Below are positions 1 through 6,809 of a stretch of 8,648 nucleotides of DNA, one piece after another (the first letter of the stretch is position 1; each line of letters opens with the position of its first letter). Origin of the DNA: Arcanobacterium_A sp034173665. GTDB lineage: Bacteria; Actinomycetota; Actinomycetes; Actinomycetales; Actinomycetaceae. The notes under the pieces are model-generated. The model saw nothing but the letters and a program-made list of their open reading frames with translations, ran no database searches and had not been told where the DNA came from. The stretch covers positions 1 through 8,648 of the forward strand of contig JAXFDG010000073.1 of the NCBI GenBank assembly GCA_034173665.1, given 5' to 3'. A program made the translations under genes and the position numbers.

Positions 1-1485
1 TTTCATTAACGCATCGGTTTCAATACCGATTTGTTCAACCATATCCTCAACTTTTTGATTCTGCTCTTTACGATTTCCAATCTGCTGAATCTTTAAGGGC
101 TCAGTAAGAATTTCATCGATGCGCATTCGCGGATCCATTGCTGCGTACGAGTCTTGGAACATCATCTGCACATCACGATGAATCTTCTTTAGCTCTCGCT
201 TATTCATCTTTGCCATATCGATGCCGCCGACCTCAATACTTCCTGAGGTTGCAGGTTCAAGAGCGGAAATCACACGCCCTAATGTCGACTTACCACAGCC
301 GGATTCCCCTACAATACCGAGAGTTTCTCCAGCATAAACATCTAGAGAAATATTCGAGACGGCGTGAACCCACCCAATACGGCGACGAATCACGTTACCG
401 CCGAGTGCTGGATACTTTTTCTCAAGGTTCTTAATTGAAGCAATCACTGGACGGTCATGCAAATCTCGCTCTTCACGGAAGCTAATTGGCCGCTCTAATT
501 CTGGACCTGCTGGATAGTGACAGGAGTGAAGATGCGCTTCGCCGTCGGTCGGAATCGAAACTGTTTCTGGAATAACCGTAAAACACTTTTCATCAGCCCG
601 TGGACACCGCGGTGCAAATGGGCATCCGGCGATATCTTCTCGCAAACTTGGAGGCATTCCTGGAATGGCATATAGCTCTTGACGGGCATCTTTTGTATTC
701 TCTGGAAGTGCAGCAATTAAAGAACGTGTGTACTGATGTTGTGGATTAGTAAAAATTGCATCAGTTTCCGCAACTTCAACAATCTTTCCGGCGTACATCA
801 CTGCAACACGATCACAGCGACCAGCAACAACACCTAAATCGTGAGTAACGAGGATAACGGAAGTATTAAATTCTTCCTTCAGAGAGTCAATAAGATCAAG
901 AATTTGCCGCTGAATCGTCACATCAAGAGCAGTAGTTGGTTCGTCTGCAATCAATAACGAAGGCTGGCACACAAGAGCCATCGCAATCATTACTCGTTGC
1001 CGCATACCGCCAGAAAGCTGATGTGGATAGTCATTGACAATTTTTTCTGGACGAGGCATTCCAACCTTGCGCAGAATATCTACAGCTTTTTCCCAAGCTT
1101 CCTTTTTCCCGATTCCCCGATGCACAATAAGTGGCTCTGCAACCTGCGCACCAATCTTCATCGTCGGATTCAATGAGGTTAATGGGTCTTGGAAAATCAT
1201 ACCGATATCAAGACCCCGAATCTTCCGCGATTCTTTCTCATCAATAGTGGTCAAATCCTTGCCAGCAAACATGATATTTCCGGCAGAAACCTGAGCACGA
1301 TGCGGGAGCAAACCCATTACAGAAAGAGCGGTCATCGTTTTACCACTACCGGATTCACCAACAATACCGAGCGTTTCACCTGCTCGCACGTCAAGATTTA
1401 CACCCCGTAGTGGAGTCACGTATCCATGACGAAGCTTAATCGTGACCTCAAGATCACGCAGACTCAGCAATGGCTGTTCTTCCAT
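1..1485 (-). CDS. Fused dual ATP-binding protein of a Dpp/Opp-type ABC importer (C-terminus cut by window edge)
   Basis: This is the cytoplasmic engine of the importer: it would hydrolyse ATP to drive uptake through the two permeases encoded just upstream. The frame is open for 495 codons from ATG 1485 to the left edge with no stop, so the 3' end is missing. Domain 1 shows Walker A GESGSGKT (residues 43-50), Q-loop Q99 in IFQDPLTSLNP, signature LSGGMRQ (157-163), Walker B ending D181-E182 and switch H215. The oligopeptide-type C-terminal extension follows, with cysteines C288, C294, C301 and C322. Domain 2 starts near residue 350 and has Walker A GESGCGKST (393-401) and Q-loop Q444, but its signature and Walker B lie outside the window. 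In effect it is DppD joined to DppF, an arrangement common in actinobacteria. A Shine-Dalgarno AAGGAG overlaps the stop of permease 2, with a 9-base gap between the genes. No frame breaks were seen when translated by hand. Family assignment is secure; substrate is not. Confidence 0.95.
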   Translation of the reverse strand, partial: MEEQPLLSLRDLEVTIKLRHGYVTPLRGVNLDVRAGETLGIVGESGSGKTMTALSVMGLLPHRAQVSAGNIMFAGKDLTTIDEKESRKIRGLDIGMIFQDPLTSLNPTMKIGAQVAEPLIVHRGIGKKEAWEKAVDILRKVGMPRPEKIVNDYPHQLSGGMRQRVMIAMALVCQPSLLIADEPTTALDVTIQRQILDLIDSLKEEFNTSVILVTHDLGVVAGRCDRVAVMYAGKIVEVAETDAIFTNPQHQYTRSLIAALPENTKDARQELYAIPGMPPSLREDIAGCPFAPRCPRADEKCFTVIPETVSIPTDGEAHLHSCHYPAGPELERPISFREERDLHDRPVIASIKNLEKKYPALGGNVIRRRIGWVHAVSNISLDVYAGETLGIVGESGCGKSTLGRVISALEPATSGSIEVGGIDMAKMNKRELKKIHRDVQMMFQDSYAAMDPRMRIDEILTEPLKIQQIGNRKEQNQKVEDMVEQIGIETDALMK

Positions 1486-1494
1486 AATTGCTCC

Positions 1495-2469
1495 TTAGCG
1501 TTCGCGGAGACGAACTTCGAAAGCGTCACGCAGACCGTCACCCACAAAGTTGAAGGCAACCACAAGCGTAATAATCATTAGTCCTGGTGGGAATAAAAGC
1601 CACCAGTGGCCGTTATAAATTTCGGTCATTCCATCTGAGAGCATTCCACCCCAGTTCGCTGCGGGAGGCGGAACACCGAGTCCGAGGAACGACAGGTAAG
1701 CAACATAGAGAATTGCGTCTGCGACTTGGAAAGTTGCATTAACAATCACAGTACCGATTGCATTTCGCACAATATGGGTACGAACAGCGCGCATCGGTGA
1801 ACCGCCCATTCCACGCATCGCCATAATGTAGTCACGGGCACGCAAGGCTAAGGACTCACCCCGAACCAAACGCGCTGGATTCAACCAAGCAAAAGCACCA
1901 ACAGTCAAAATCAACAAAGGCACAGTTGGCGTAACCATTGAGGCAATCAAAATAAAGAGGAACAATGCTGGAATTGCCATCATTGCATCAACGATTCGCA
2001 TCATTGCCGAATCTACCCATCCGCCAACGAAGCCCGCAATAGCACCCCAAATCGTGCCAATAGTAGTTGCAAGGAGACCAGCACACAAGCCGATGATAAT
2101 GGAGGTTTGACCACCTTCCATTAAACGTCCAAGCTGATCAAAGCCAACGCCATCAGTGCCTAATGGATGTTCCGCCGAGATCGGTAAATAAACCTGCGAT
2201 AAATCATTTAGCTTTTGTTCAGTAACCCAAAAATATGGACCGACGAATGAAAACAGGGTGAAGAGAAGCAAAATCCCTAAACCAGCAACCGCAAGTTTAT
2301 TCGACATAAACACTGCAACGCCCTGTTTAAAGAGACTTCCACGAGCAGCAGCTTTAGATTTCTGCTTCGCAGCATTTGGCGTATTAACAAGTCGATTCGA
2401 CGTTGATGCCGGAGTTTGCGCCGGAGAAACAGAAGTCTGCTCTGAAGTAACACTAGATTCTGCACTCAT
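1495..2469 (-). CDS. Dpp/Opp-type ABC importer permease 2 (DppC-like)
   Basis: This is an inner-membrane permease subunit that would pair with permease 1 to form the import channel. The 324-residue length fits the family. Residues 1-48 form a polar stretch rich in Ser, Thr, Ala, Pro and Gln, longer than the usual short cytoplasmic tail. Six probable membrane spans lie near residues 59-81, 122-148, 157-180, 183-197, 237-262 and 292-310. The family marker HPLGTDGVGFD sits at 101-111, although the more usual form reads HPLGTDxxGRD. The ATPase-contacting EAA-type loop is at about 205-236 (ARDYIMAMRGMGGSP in its core), followed by the conserved LGLGVPPP segment at 262-269. The start codon overlaps the stop of permease 1 as ATGA, so the two are probably translationally coupled, and a strong GGAGGAGGGG ribosome-binding site precedes it. 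The ATPase gene follows after 9 bases. Confidence 0.95.
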   Translation of the reverse strand: MSAESSVTSEQTSVSPAQTPASTSNRLVNTPNAAKQKSKAAARGSLFKQGVAVFMSNKLAVAGLGILLLFTLFSFVGPYFWVTEQKLNDLSQVYLPISAEHPLGTDGVGFDQLGRLMEGGQTSIIIGLCAGLLATTIGTIWGAIAGFVGGWVDSAMMRIVDAMMAIPALFLFILIASMVTPTVPLLILTVGAFAWLNPARLVRGESLALRARDYIMAMRGMGGSPMRAVRTHIVRNAIGTVIVNATFQVADAILYVAYLSFLGLGVPPPAANWGGMLSDGMTEIYNGHWWLLFPPGLMIITLVVAFNFVGDGLRDAFEVRLRER

Positions 2470-3428
2470 TTGGTATCCCCTCCTCCATATCGAACTCGTG
2501 GATCAGCTATTGCGTACAAGATATCGGCAATAAGTGCGCCAATAACTGTAGCAATCGAAATAATCGTGGTCACAGCAAGCAAAATTGGATAATCACGACC
2601 TTGTGCTGCCTGCCAGAACATCAACCCCATACCGGGATAGTTAAAGAGAGATTCAACGACGAGCGCTCCGGAGAAAAGGCCCGGCAAGCCCATACCTAAT
2701 AAGGTAATAATTGGGAAGAGGGAGTTTCGTAGCGCGTGCCCAAAAACAACACGGCGTTCCGAAAGGCCCTTAGAGCGCGCAGTGCGAATGTAGTTTTCTT
2801 CTAAATTATCAACCATGGTTGAGCGCATATACCGGGTATATGCCGCCATTGAAACCAAAGCAAGGGTGAATGCCGGCAAAATCAACCCCTGCCAATTCGC
2901 AAGCATTTCCGAAACAGTAAATCCTTGCGGGGCTTCTGCCGGAAGAACTGGCCAAACTTGCGAGAAAAGAATAATCAACATCAATCCCATAAAGAACAGT
3001 GGGGTTGAGTACATCAATAATGCTAATGCTGTAATTAAATAATCTGGCCACTGATTACGGCGGTATGCCTGAATTACCCCAAGTGGGATGGCAATGAGAA
3101 CGGCGATTAAAAGTGCCGAGATGCCAAGCAAGAAAGTCTTTGGAAGACGCTGCGCAATCGCTTCGCCAACATCCATATTCATTCTAAATGATGTGCCGAA
3201 ATCCCCTGTAATAAGCCGACCAAGATAAGCAATATACTGCTCCCATAGCGGGCGGTCATATCCCATTTGCTTTGTGAATGCATCAAGCTGTTCTTGGGTC
3301 GCATCGAGCCCTAATGCTGATCGGGCAGCGCCACCCGGCAAAAGGTGCAAAATCGTAAAAGTAATTAGGGTAACAAGCAACACAACAATAATTGACTGTG
3401 CCAGTCGGCGCAGAATAAAGCGTGCCAT
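2466..3428 (-). CDS. Dpp/Opp-type ABC importer permease 1 (DppB-like)
   Basis: This is an inner-membrane permease subunit of the peptide/nickel family, 320 residues, a normal length. The N-terminus MARFILRRLAQSIIVVLLV begins directly with a membrane span (about 9-30), as in DppB. The family marker GDFGTSF is at 75-81, followed by the PKTFLLG entry into span 2 (about 96-120). Further spans lie near 129-157, 180-200, 236-260 and 283-306. The EAA loop that docks on the ATPase is at about 212-240, containing YIRTARSKGLSERRVV. The end, IADPRVRY (307-314), is also typical. The start at 3428 is supported by GGAGGAGG eight bases upstream. It lies 122 bases after the binding-protein stop, across a long hairpin, and its own stop overlaps the start of permease 2. 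It probably shares the operon transcript but at a lower level than the binding protein. Confidence 0.95.
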   Translation of the reverse strand: MARFILRRLAQSIIVVLLVTLITFTILHLLPGGAARSALGLDATQEQLDAFTKQMGYDRPLWEQYIAYLGRLITGDFGTSFRMNMDVGEAIAQRLPKTFLLGISALLIAVLIAIPLGVIQAYRRNQWPDYLITALALLMYSTPLFFMGLMLIILFSQVWPVLPAEAPQGFTVSEMLANWQGLILPAFTLALVSMAAYTRYMRSTMVDNLEENYIRTARSKGLSERRVVFGHALRNSLFPIITLLGMGLPGLFSGALVVESLFNYPGMGLMFWQAAQGRDYPILLAVTTIISIATVIGALIADILYAIADPRVRYGGGDTK

Positions 3429-3475
3429 GCGCTAGTCCTCCTCCAATAATATTTGTCAAAATTAGCTTGACTTCA

Positions 3476-3536
3476 AGTGTTTAGCGCCCGAGACAAAAGA
3501 CTTTTGAGTTGCCCCTTGCCTCGGGCACCTAACACT
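3476..3536 (-). promoter_or_regulatory. Long hairpin between binding protein and permease 1 (probable partial terminator or mRNA-stability element)
   Basis: Two 20-base arms, 3517-3536 and 3476-3495, pair on the minus-strand transcript with one A-A mismatch and three G-U pairs around a 21-base loop. The core of the stem is GCCCGAG/CTCGGGC. It begins 14 bases after the binding-protein stop. No run of T follows on the transcribed strand (the next bases read TGAAGTCAAGC), so it is not a canonical full terminator. In solute-binding-protein operons such hairpins usually protect or separate the upstream message, giving more binding protein than permease. That role here is inferred. Confidence 0.7.
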
Positions 3537-3550
3537 AAATTAATCCGCTA

Positions 3551-5332
3551 TTACTTCCTCTCCCAGAGATGTGGGTAGATGTTAATCATCGGACTAAGTG
3601 GGCTAATACCTTCAATGTTCGACTTAAATGCCGCGATTCGATTAACTGGGTTTGGCATCCAGAGCACTGGAAGATCCTCAGCTAGGTAATCGTTGTAGGC
3701 AATCATTGCAGAGGTATCAAGTGAGGTCTTGGTTGCGTCAATGAGCTTATCGGCCTCAGTATTTGAGTACTGACCAAGATTCACTGGAGCATCAGTAGCG
3801 TAGAGGCGCTCACCGGATGCATAAACTGGGTAGTACCACGAAGACTGTGAACCAAACCAAGATAGATCCCAGTCACAAGCTTCACCTTCAACACACTTTT
3901 GGGAAACTGCAACTGAATCTGGAACTTCCTGAATTTCTAGCTTGATACCAGCTTCGGAGAAGCGAGAATTCATTTCTGTAGTCATCTTAGTGGTTGCTGG
4001 GAATCCAGATTGCGAAATGAACTTGAAGGAAAGTTCAGCTCCAGCTGGAACACCTTCACCACACTGTCCTGCACCTGAACCAGCATTTTCACAAACACTC
4101 ACACCACCTGGATTAACTTTCCAGCCATTGTCAGCGAGAAGCTTCTTTGCTGCTTCTGGGTCAAACTTGTATGCACAACCTTCAGAAGAACCACCCTCAC
4201 CTGGAGCCTGTGGAACAGGACCACAAGTAGGTGCAGCCATGCCGGCCCAAATCACCTTTGAAATAGATTCCTGATCAATAAGCATCTGCATTGCTTGGCG
4301 AACATACTTCTGCTTAAAGATTGGACCAGTCTTTGGATTCGCAAAGTTGAATGGAACGTAAGAAATTGACCATCCGTACCAAGGCTCAACAGTGTAACCT
4401 AGCTTTTCAATTGCTTCCTTTTGAGAAATTGAACCTGCTGGAATGTATCCGAAATCAATACCGCCAGAACGAAGTACATTAAACTGTGCGTCGTCAGAAG
4501 TAAATGGACGGAATACAATACCGGAGTTCTTCACTTCGCCACCGGACCAGTTCTTAACTGGTTCAAAACGGACTTCACCGCTTGGAACAAACTTATCCAA
4601 GGTGTAAGCGCCAGAAACTGTCTTCCAAAGATCATTGGTAGCGTAAGACTGTAAATCTTCTGAAGCCTTGGTGAGGTAAGCAAAAATTTCCTTTGCAGTT
4701 GCTGGATCGCGGTCACCGTCAGCTACTTCCCCTGCTTCAGTCTTAGACCAAGCATGTGCTGGGAGTGGACGCATCGAGCTTAACTGATTGTCAATGTACC
4801 AGCCCGGATTGAAAACTTCCTTTGTGGTAAGTTCGATGGTCTTATCATCAACGAACTTCATTGATTCAACATTGTCCGGGAAGCCACCCTCACGGTATCC
4901 AGACCAAGATTCTTTGTTATTGGTAAGCAAATTCCACCAGAATTCAACATCGCGAGTGGTGATTTCCTTGCCATCATTCCAGGTTGCATCCTTCATCTTA
5001 ATGGTGAAGGTCTTACCGTCTTCGCTTACAGTTGGAATTTCAGCGAGAGATGCCTCAGAAATATTGAATTTATCTGCAGGTGCAGATAAATCGTATTCAA
5101 ACATACTGCGGTAAAGCATTGAAATCATCATGCCGTTTTCGCCCTGAGTCTTACCAGGAGCAGAAATCGGGAAGATCCAAGTTGGCGTTACCTGTGCAAT
5201 CGTGATGTCACCACCAGTTCCTGAGGCGCCATCCGATGAGTTGTTACTTGTTCCACCTGAACAAGATGCCAGTAAAAACGCGGCACTAATGGCAGCAACA
5301 GCCTTTGTTGCCCACCGCCGAGATCGCGTCAT
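3551..5332 (-). CDS. Solute-binding lipoprotein of a Dpp/Opp-type ABC importer (SBP family 5, DppA/OppA-like)
   Basis: This is the extracellular receptor that would capture the substrate and deliver it to the permeases. The chosen start at 5332 gives 593 residues. Its N-terminus has basic residues (TRSRR), a hydrophobic stretch and a lipobox LASC with acylated Cys24, followed by a Gly/Ser/Asn/Asp linker to about residue 41. An AGGAGG five bases upstream supports this start. The frame is open for 31 more codons upstream (ATG at 5425), but that would bury the signal peptide and extend past the best promoter. Family 5 features include DGKTFTIKMKDATWNDG (105-121), the TTRDVEFWW segment (125-133) and VRQAMQMLIDQESI (344-357). 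The mature domain has six further cysteines, 370/386, 414/424 and 480/486, spaced as three plausible disulfide loops. It is the first gene of the importer operon. The substrate cannot be read from sequence; peptides are most likely, but the family also binds sugars, nickel complexes and opines. Confidence 0.95.
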   Translation of the reverse strand: MTRSRRWATKAVAAISAAFLLASCSGGTSNNSSDGASGTGGDITIAQVTPTWIFPISAPGKTQGENGMMISMLYRSMFEYDLSAPADKFNISEASLAEIPTVSEDGKTFTIKMKDATWNDGKEITTRDVEFWWNLLTNNKESWSGYREGGFPDNVESMKFVDDKTIELTTKEVFNPGWYIDNQLSSMRPLPAHAWSKTEAGEVADGDRDPATAKEIFAYLTKASEDLQSYATNDLWKTVSGAYTLDKFVPSGEVRFEPVKNWSGGEVKNSGIVFRPFTSDDAQFNVLRSGGIDFGYIPAGSISQKEAIEKLGYTVEPWYGWSISYVPFNFANPKTGPIFKQKYVRQAMQMLIDQESISKVIWAGMAAPTCGPVPQAPGEGGSSEGCAYKFDPEAAKKLLADNGWKVNPGGVSVCENAGSGAGQCGEGVPAGAELSFKFISQSGFPATTKMTTEMNSRFSEAGIKLEIQEVPDSVAVSQKCVEGEACDWDLSWFGSQSSWYYPVYASGERLYATDAPVNLGQYSNTEADKLIDATKTSLDTSAMIAYNDYLAEDLPVLWMPNPVNRIAAFKSNIEGISPLSPMINIYPHLWERK

Positions 5333-5337
5333 AATTT

Positions 5338-5343
5338 CCTCCT
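5338..5343 (-). promoter_or_regulatory. Ribosome-binding site deciding the binding-protein start
   Basis: AGGAGG lies five bases before ATG 5332 on the minus strand. It favours the lipoprotein start over the in-frame ATG 31 codons further upstream, which has no comparable site. Confidence 0.8.
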
Positions 5344-5385
5344 CAATGCGCTGCAAGCACAACACAATAACGGTGTGTGATTTAC

Positions 5386-5415
5386 ACGATACAAGCTTAG
5401 CCCAAAGTTTGTAAA
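5386..5415 (-). promoter_or_regulatory. Candidate promoter of the importer operon
   Basis: On the minus strand, TTTACA (5415-5410, five of six to TTGACA) is followed after 18 bases by TATCGT (5391-5386, four of six to TATAAT). Transcription would start near 5380, giving a leader of roughly 48 bases before ATG 5332. The spacer contains one arm of the inverted repeat described separately, as expected for a repressed promoter. This rests on visual matching only; actinobacterial -35 elements are loosely conserved. Confidence 0.45.
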
Positions 5416-5456
5416 CATTATCCACGATTTTTCTTAACTTTAGTAACTTTGGCTAA
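5397..5456. promoter_or_regulatory. Inverted-repeat operator candidate in the divergent importer/ROK intergenic region
   Basis: TTAGCCCAAAGTT (5397-5409) is the inverted copy of AACTTTGGCTAA (5445-5456), apart from one extra C/G. The arms are separated by 35 bases, and their centres are about 47 bases apart. The left arm falls inside the spacer of the candidate importer promoter, and the right arm lies where a promoter for the ROK gene would be expected. Next to the right arm, AACTTT is repeated nine bases earlier (5436-5441). ROK regulators commonly bind such AT-rich inverted sites in their own divergent promoter. I infer that this is the site for the adjacent ROK protein. No convincing -35/-10 pair for the ROK gene was found; TATGTT (5461-5466) is a weak -10 candidate. 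Confidence 0.5.
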
Positions 5457-5516
5457 AAATTATGTTAGGATTTTCTTATCGTTGTACTACACGTGCAACA
5501 GTGAAGTTCACGTAGT

Positions 5517-5520
5517 AAGG
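5517..5520 (+). promoter_or_regulatory. Weak ribosome-binding site deciding the ROK start
   Basis: AAGG ends seven bases before ATG 5528 but only one base before the alternative in-frame ATG at 5522. The spacing favours 5528; the difference is only two residues. Confidence 0.5.
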
Positions 5521-5527
5521 CATGCTG

Positions 5528-6709
5528 ATGAACACCACTACTTCACAACTAAACCAAATCGACGCTTCTCCCCCTTCCATAGAAGCAATGAGTTCCTTAG
5601 ACGAGCAAGTTTTTGCTGCAATTTTGGCCGCCGCGAAAGGCGTCAGTCGAGCTGACTTAATTGAGAAAACTGAACTTCCTCGATCAACTGTGAATGCCTC
5701 CGTGCGCAAACTCCTTGATCTTGCAGCCATCGAAGAATATGAAATGGCTGGATCTACCGGTGGACGCCGCGCCGCGCTCCTTCGCGCAATCCCAAAACGA
5801 GATCTGGCTTTCGTTGCTGAACTCGGAACCAGACACGCACGCATTGGCATCTCAGATATGAGCGGAAGAGTCGTTACCGCAACGAGCATTCCCATCAATA
5901 TCTCTGCTGGACAAAGCCAAATTCTCGAAATTCTCGAAAATAAATGGAATGAACTAAAAGCACAATCCTGCCCACAACGTAATATCAGCGCAGTAGGTTT
6001 AGCAGTTCCCGGTCCGATTGATAACGACGGATTTGTAACAGGAGCAGCACGCATGCCTGGCTGGAACCAGACAGATGTCCGCTCGCTCCTTAACGAACGC
6101 TTAAATCTTCCAGTATTTGTCGAAAATGACGCAAGGGCCGGAGCAATCGGCGAATGGGTTCGACGCGGCGAAAAAAATGACCCGATTCTTTATTTAAAAG
6201 TAGGTTCCGGTATTGGCGCTGCATGGATTACCGACGGCGTCGTCCATCGCGGCTCAAGTGGCTTTGCTGGCGAAATCACACATACTCGTATCAGCACTGA
6301 TTCTCCACTACCTTGTTCTTGCGGAAATACTGGGTGCCTTGAAACTGTAGCTTCCGGAGCCGCAATTATGCGCAGGCTACAAGAAACAGATTTAAATATT
6401 TCAAATGTTGCCCAACTAATTCAAGCCGCCCGAAATGGAGATTATCCAGTTGTACCGCTCGTCCGAGAAGCGGGATTGCGTATCGGCGAAGTTCTTTCCG
6501 GATTAGTTAATTTCCTAAATCCGCGGCAAGTAATTATCGGAGGCTCACTTTCACAAATCGATGCCTTAATTGCAGGCATCAGATCAGAGCTATATCGCCG
6601 TTGTTTACCAATGTCCACCTCCGACCTGACTGTTGAGCCGGCACTTTCACGGCAAGATGCGCCACTCATCGGGATGGCAATCTTGGCTCGTGAACGTCTT
6701 TTTTATTAG
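5528..6709 (+). CDS. ROK-family transcriptional regulator (probable repressor)
   Basis: This is a cytoplasmic DNA-binding regulator of the NagC/XylR-like ROK type, 393 residues from ATG 5528. A winged helix-turn-helix occupies about residues 24-84, with SRADLIEKTELPRSTVNASV as the helix-turn-helix core. The ROK sugar-binding/kinase-like fold follows. The ATP-phosphate motif, DxGGTK in active ROK kinases, is replaced here by ELGTRHARIG (98-107), so kinase activity is unlikely. The sugar-site ENDAR (199-203) retains the Asp of the kinase ENDAN motif. The structural zinc motif is intact: H252 in GEITH, then C263, C265 and C270 in CSCGNTGCLE. It is transcribed away from the importer operon, and the shared intergenic region carries a strong inverted-repeat operator candidate, so it probably controls the importer and itself. 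The metallohydrolase gene follows on the same strand after 100 bases. ROK ligands are usually sugars, sugar phosphates or amino sugars; the ligand here is unknown. Confidence 0.92.
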   Translation: MNTTTSQLNQIDASPPSIEAMSSLDEQVFAAILAAAKGVSRADLIEKTELPRSTVNASVRKLLDLAAIEEYEMAGSTGGRRAALLRAIPKRDLAFVAELGTRHARIGISDMSGRVVTATSIPINISAGQSQILEILENKWNELKAQSCPQRNISAVGLAVPGPIDNDGFVTGAARMPGWNQTDVRSLLNERLNLPVFVENDARAGAIGEWVRRGEKNDPILYLKVGSGIGAAWITDGVVHRGSSGFAGEITHTRISTDSPLPCSCGNTGCLETVASGAAIMRRLQETDLNISNVAQLIQAARNGDYPVVPLVREAGLRIGEVLSGLVNFLNPRQVIIGGSLSQIDALIAGIRSELYRRCLPMSTSDLTVEPALSRQDAPLIGMAILARERLFY

Positions 6710-6730
6710 GAAGGTGTGGTACTCGTTTAT

Positions 6731-6761
6731 AGCTAAAAACTAGTTTAGCGCTAGCTAAAAA
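6731..6761. repeat. Cluster of GCTAAA/TTTAGC hexamers upstream of the metallohydrolase gene (operator candidate)
   Basis: AGCTAAAAA occurs at 6731-6739 and again at 6753-6761, exactly 22 bases apart (about two helical turns), with the inverted hexamer TTTAGC between them (6744-6749). TTTAGC (6744-6749) and GCTAAA (6754-6759) form an inverted repeat with a 4-base spacer. The same GCTAA core forms the ends of the inverted repeat in the importer/ROK promoter region. I infer a binding site for the ROK protein controlling the downstream gene. The 100-base gap shows no clear terminator and no convincing promoter, so the hydrolase may also be cotranscribed with the regulator. Confidence 0.45.
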
Positions 6762-6809
6762 GTTTCATTTATCCAAACAGTTATCAAGGAAGATAGAAAA
6801 GAGTAAAAA

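Noticed and set aside
3438..3460. TTGACA on the minus strand before permease 1 as a separate promoter
   Set aside because: No acceptable -10 lies 16-19 bases downstream, and a start there would remove or abut the ribosome-binding site of permease 1.
5375..5387. GTGTGATTTACAC as a CRP-like or repressor site at the importer start region
   Set aside because: The arms are only four bases with a 5-base spacer and lack the second half of a CRP consensus; such short repeats are expected by chance.
5333..5425. Upstream in-frame extension of the binding protein to ATG 5425
   Set aside because: It would add 31 residues before a classical lipoprotein signal peptide, lacks a ribosome-binding site, and runs across the candidate promoter. 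The ATG at 5332 has a strong AGGAGG.
5476..6054. 192-codon open frame on the minus strand opposite the ROK gene
   Set aside because: It overlaps a well-recognised ROK coding region, its translation has no recognisable family features, and it would cross the divergent regulatory region.
6710..6809. Terminator after the ROK gene
   Set aside because: The inverted repeats in this gap are short, AT-rich and not followed by a T-tract; they fit operator sites better than a terminator.
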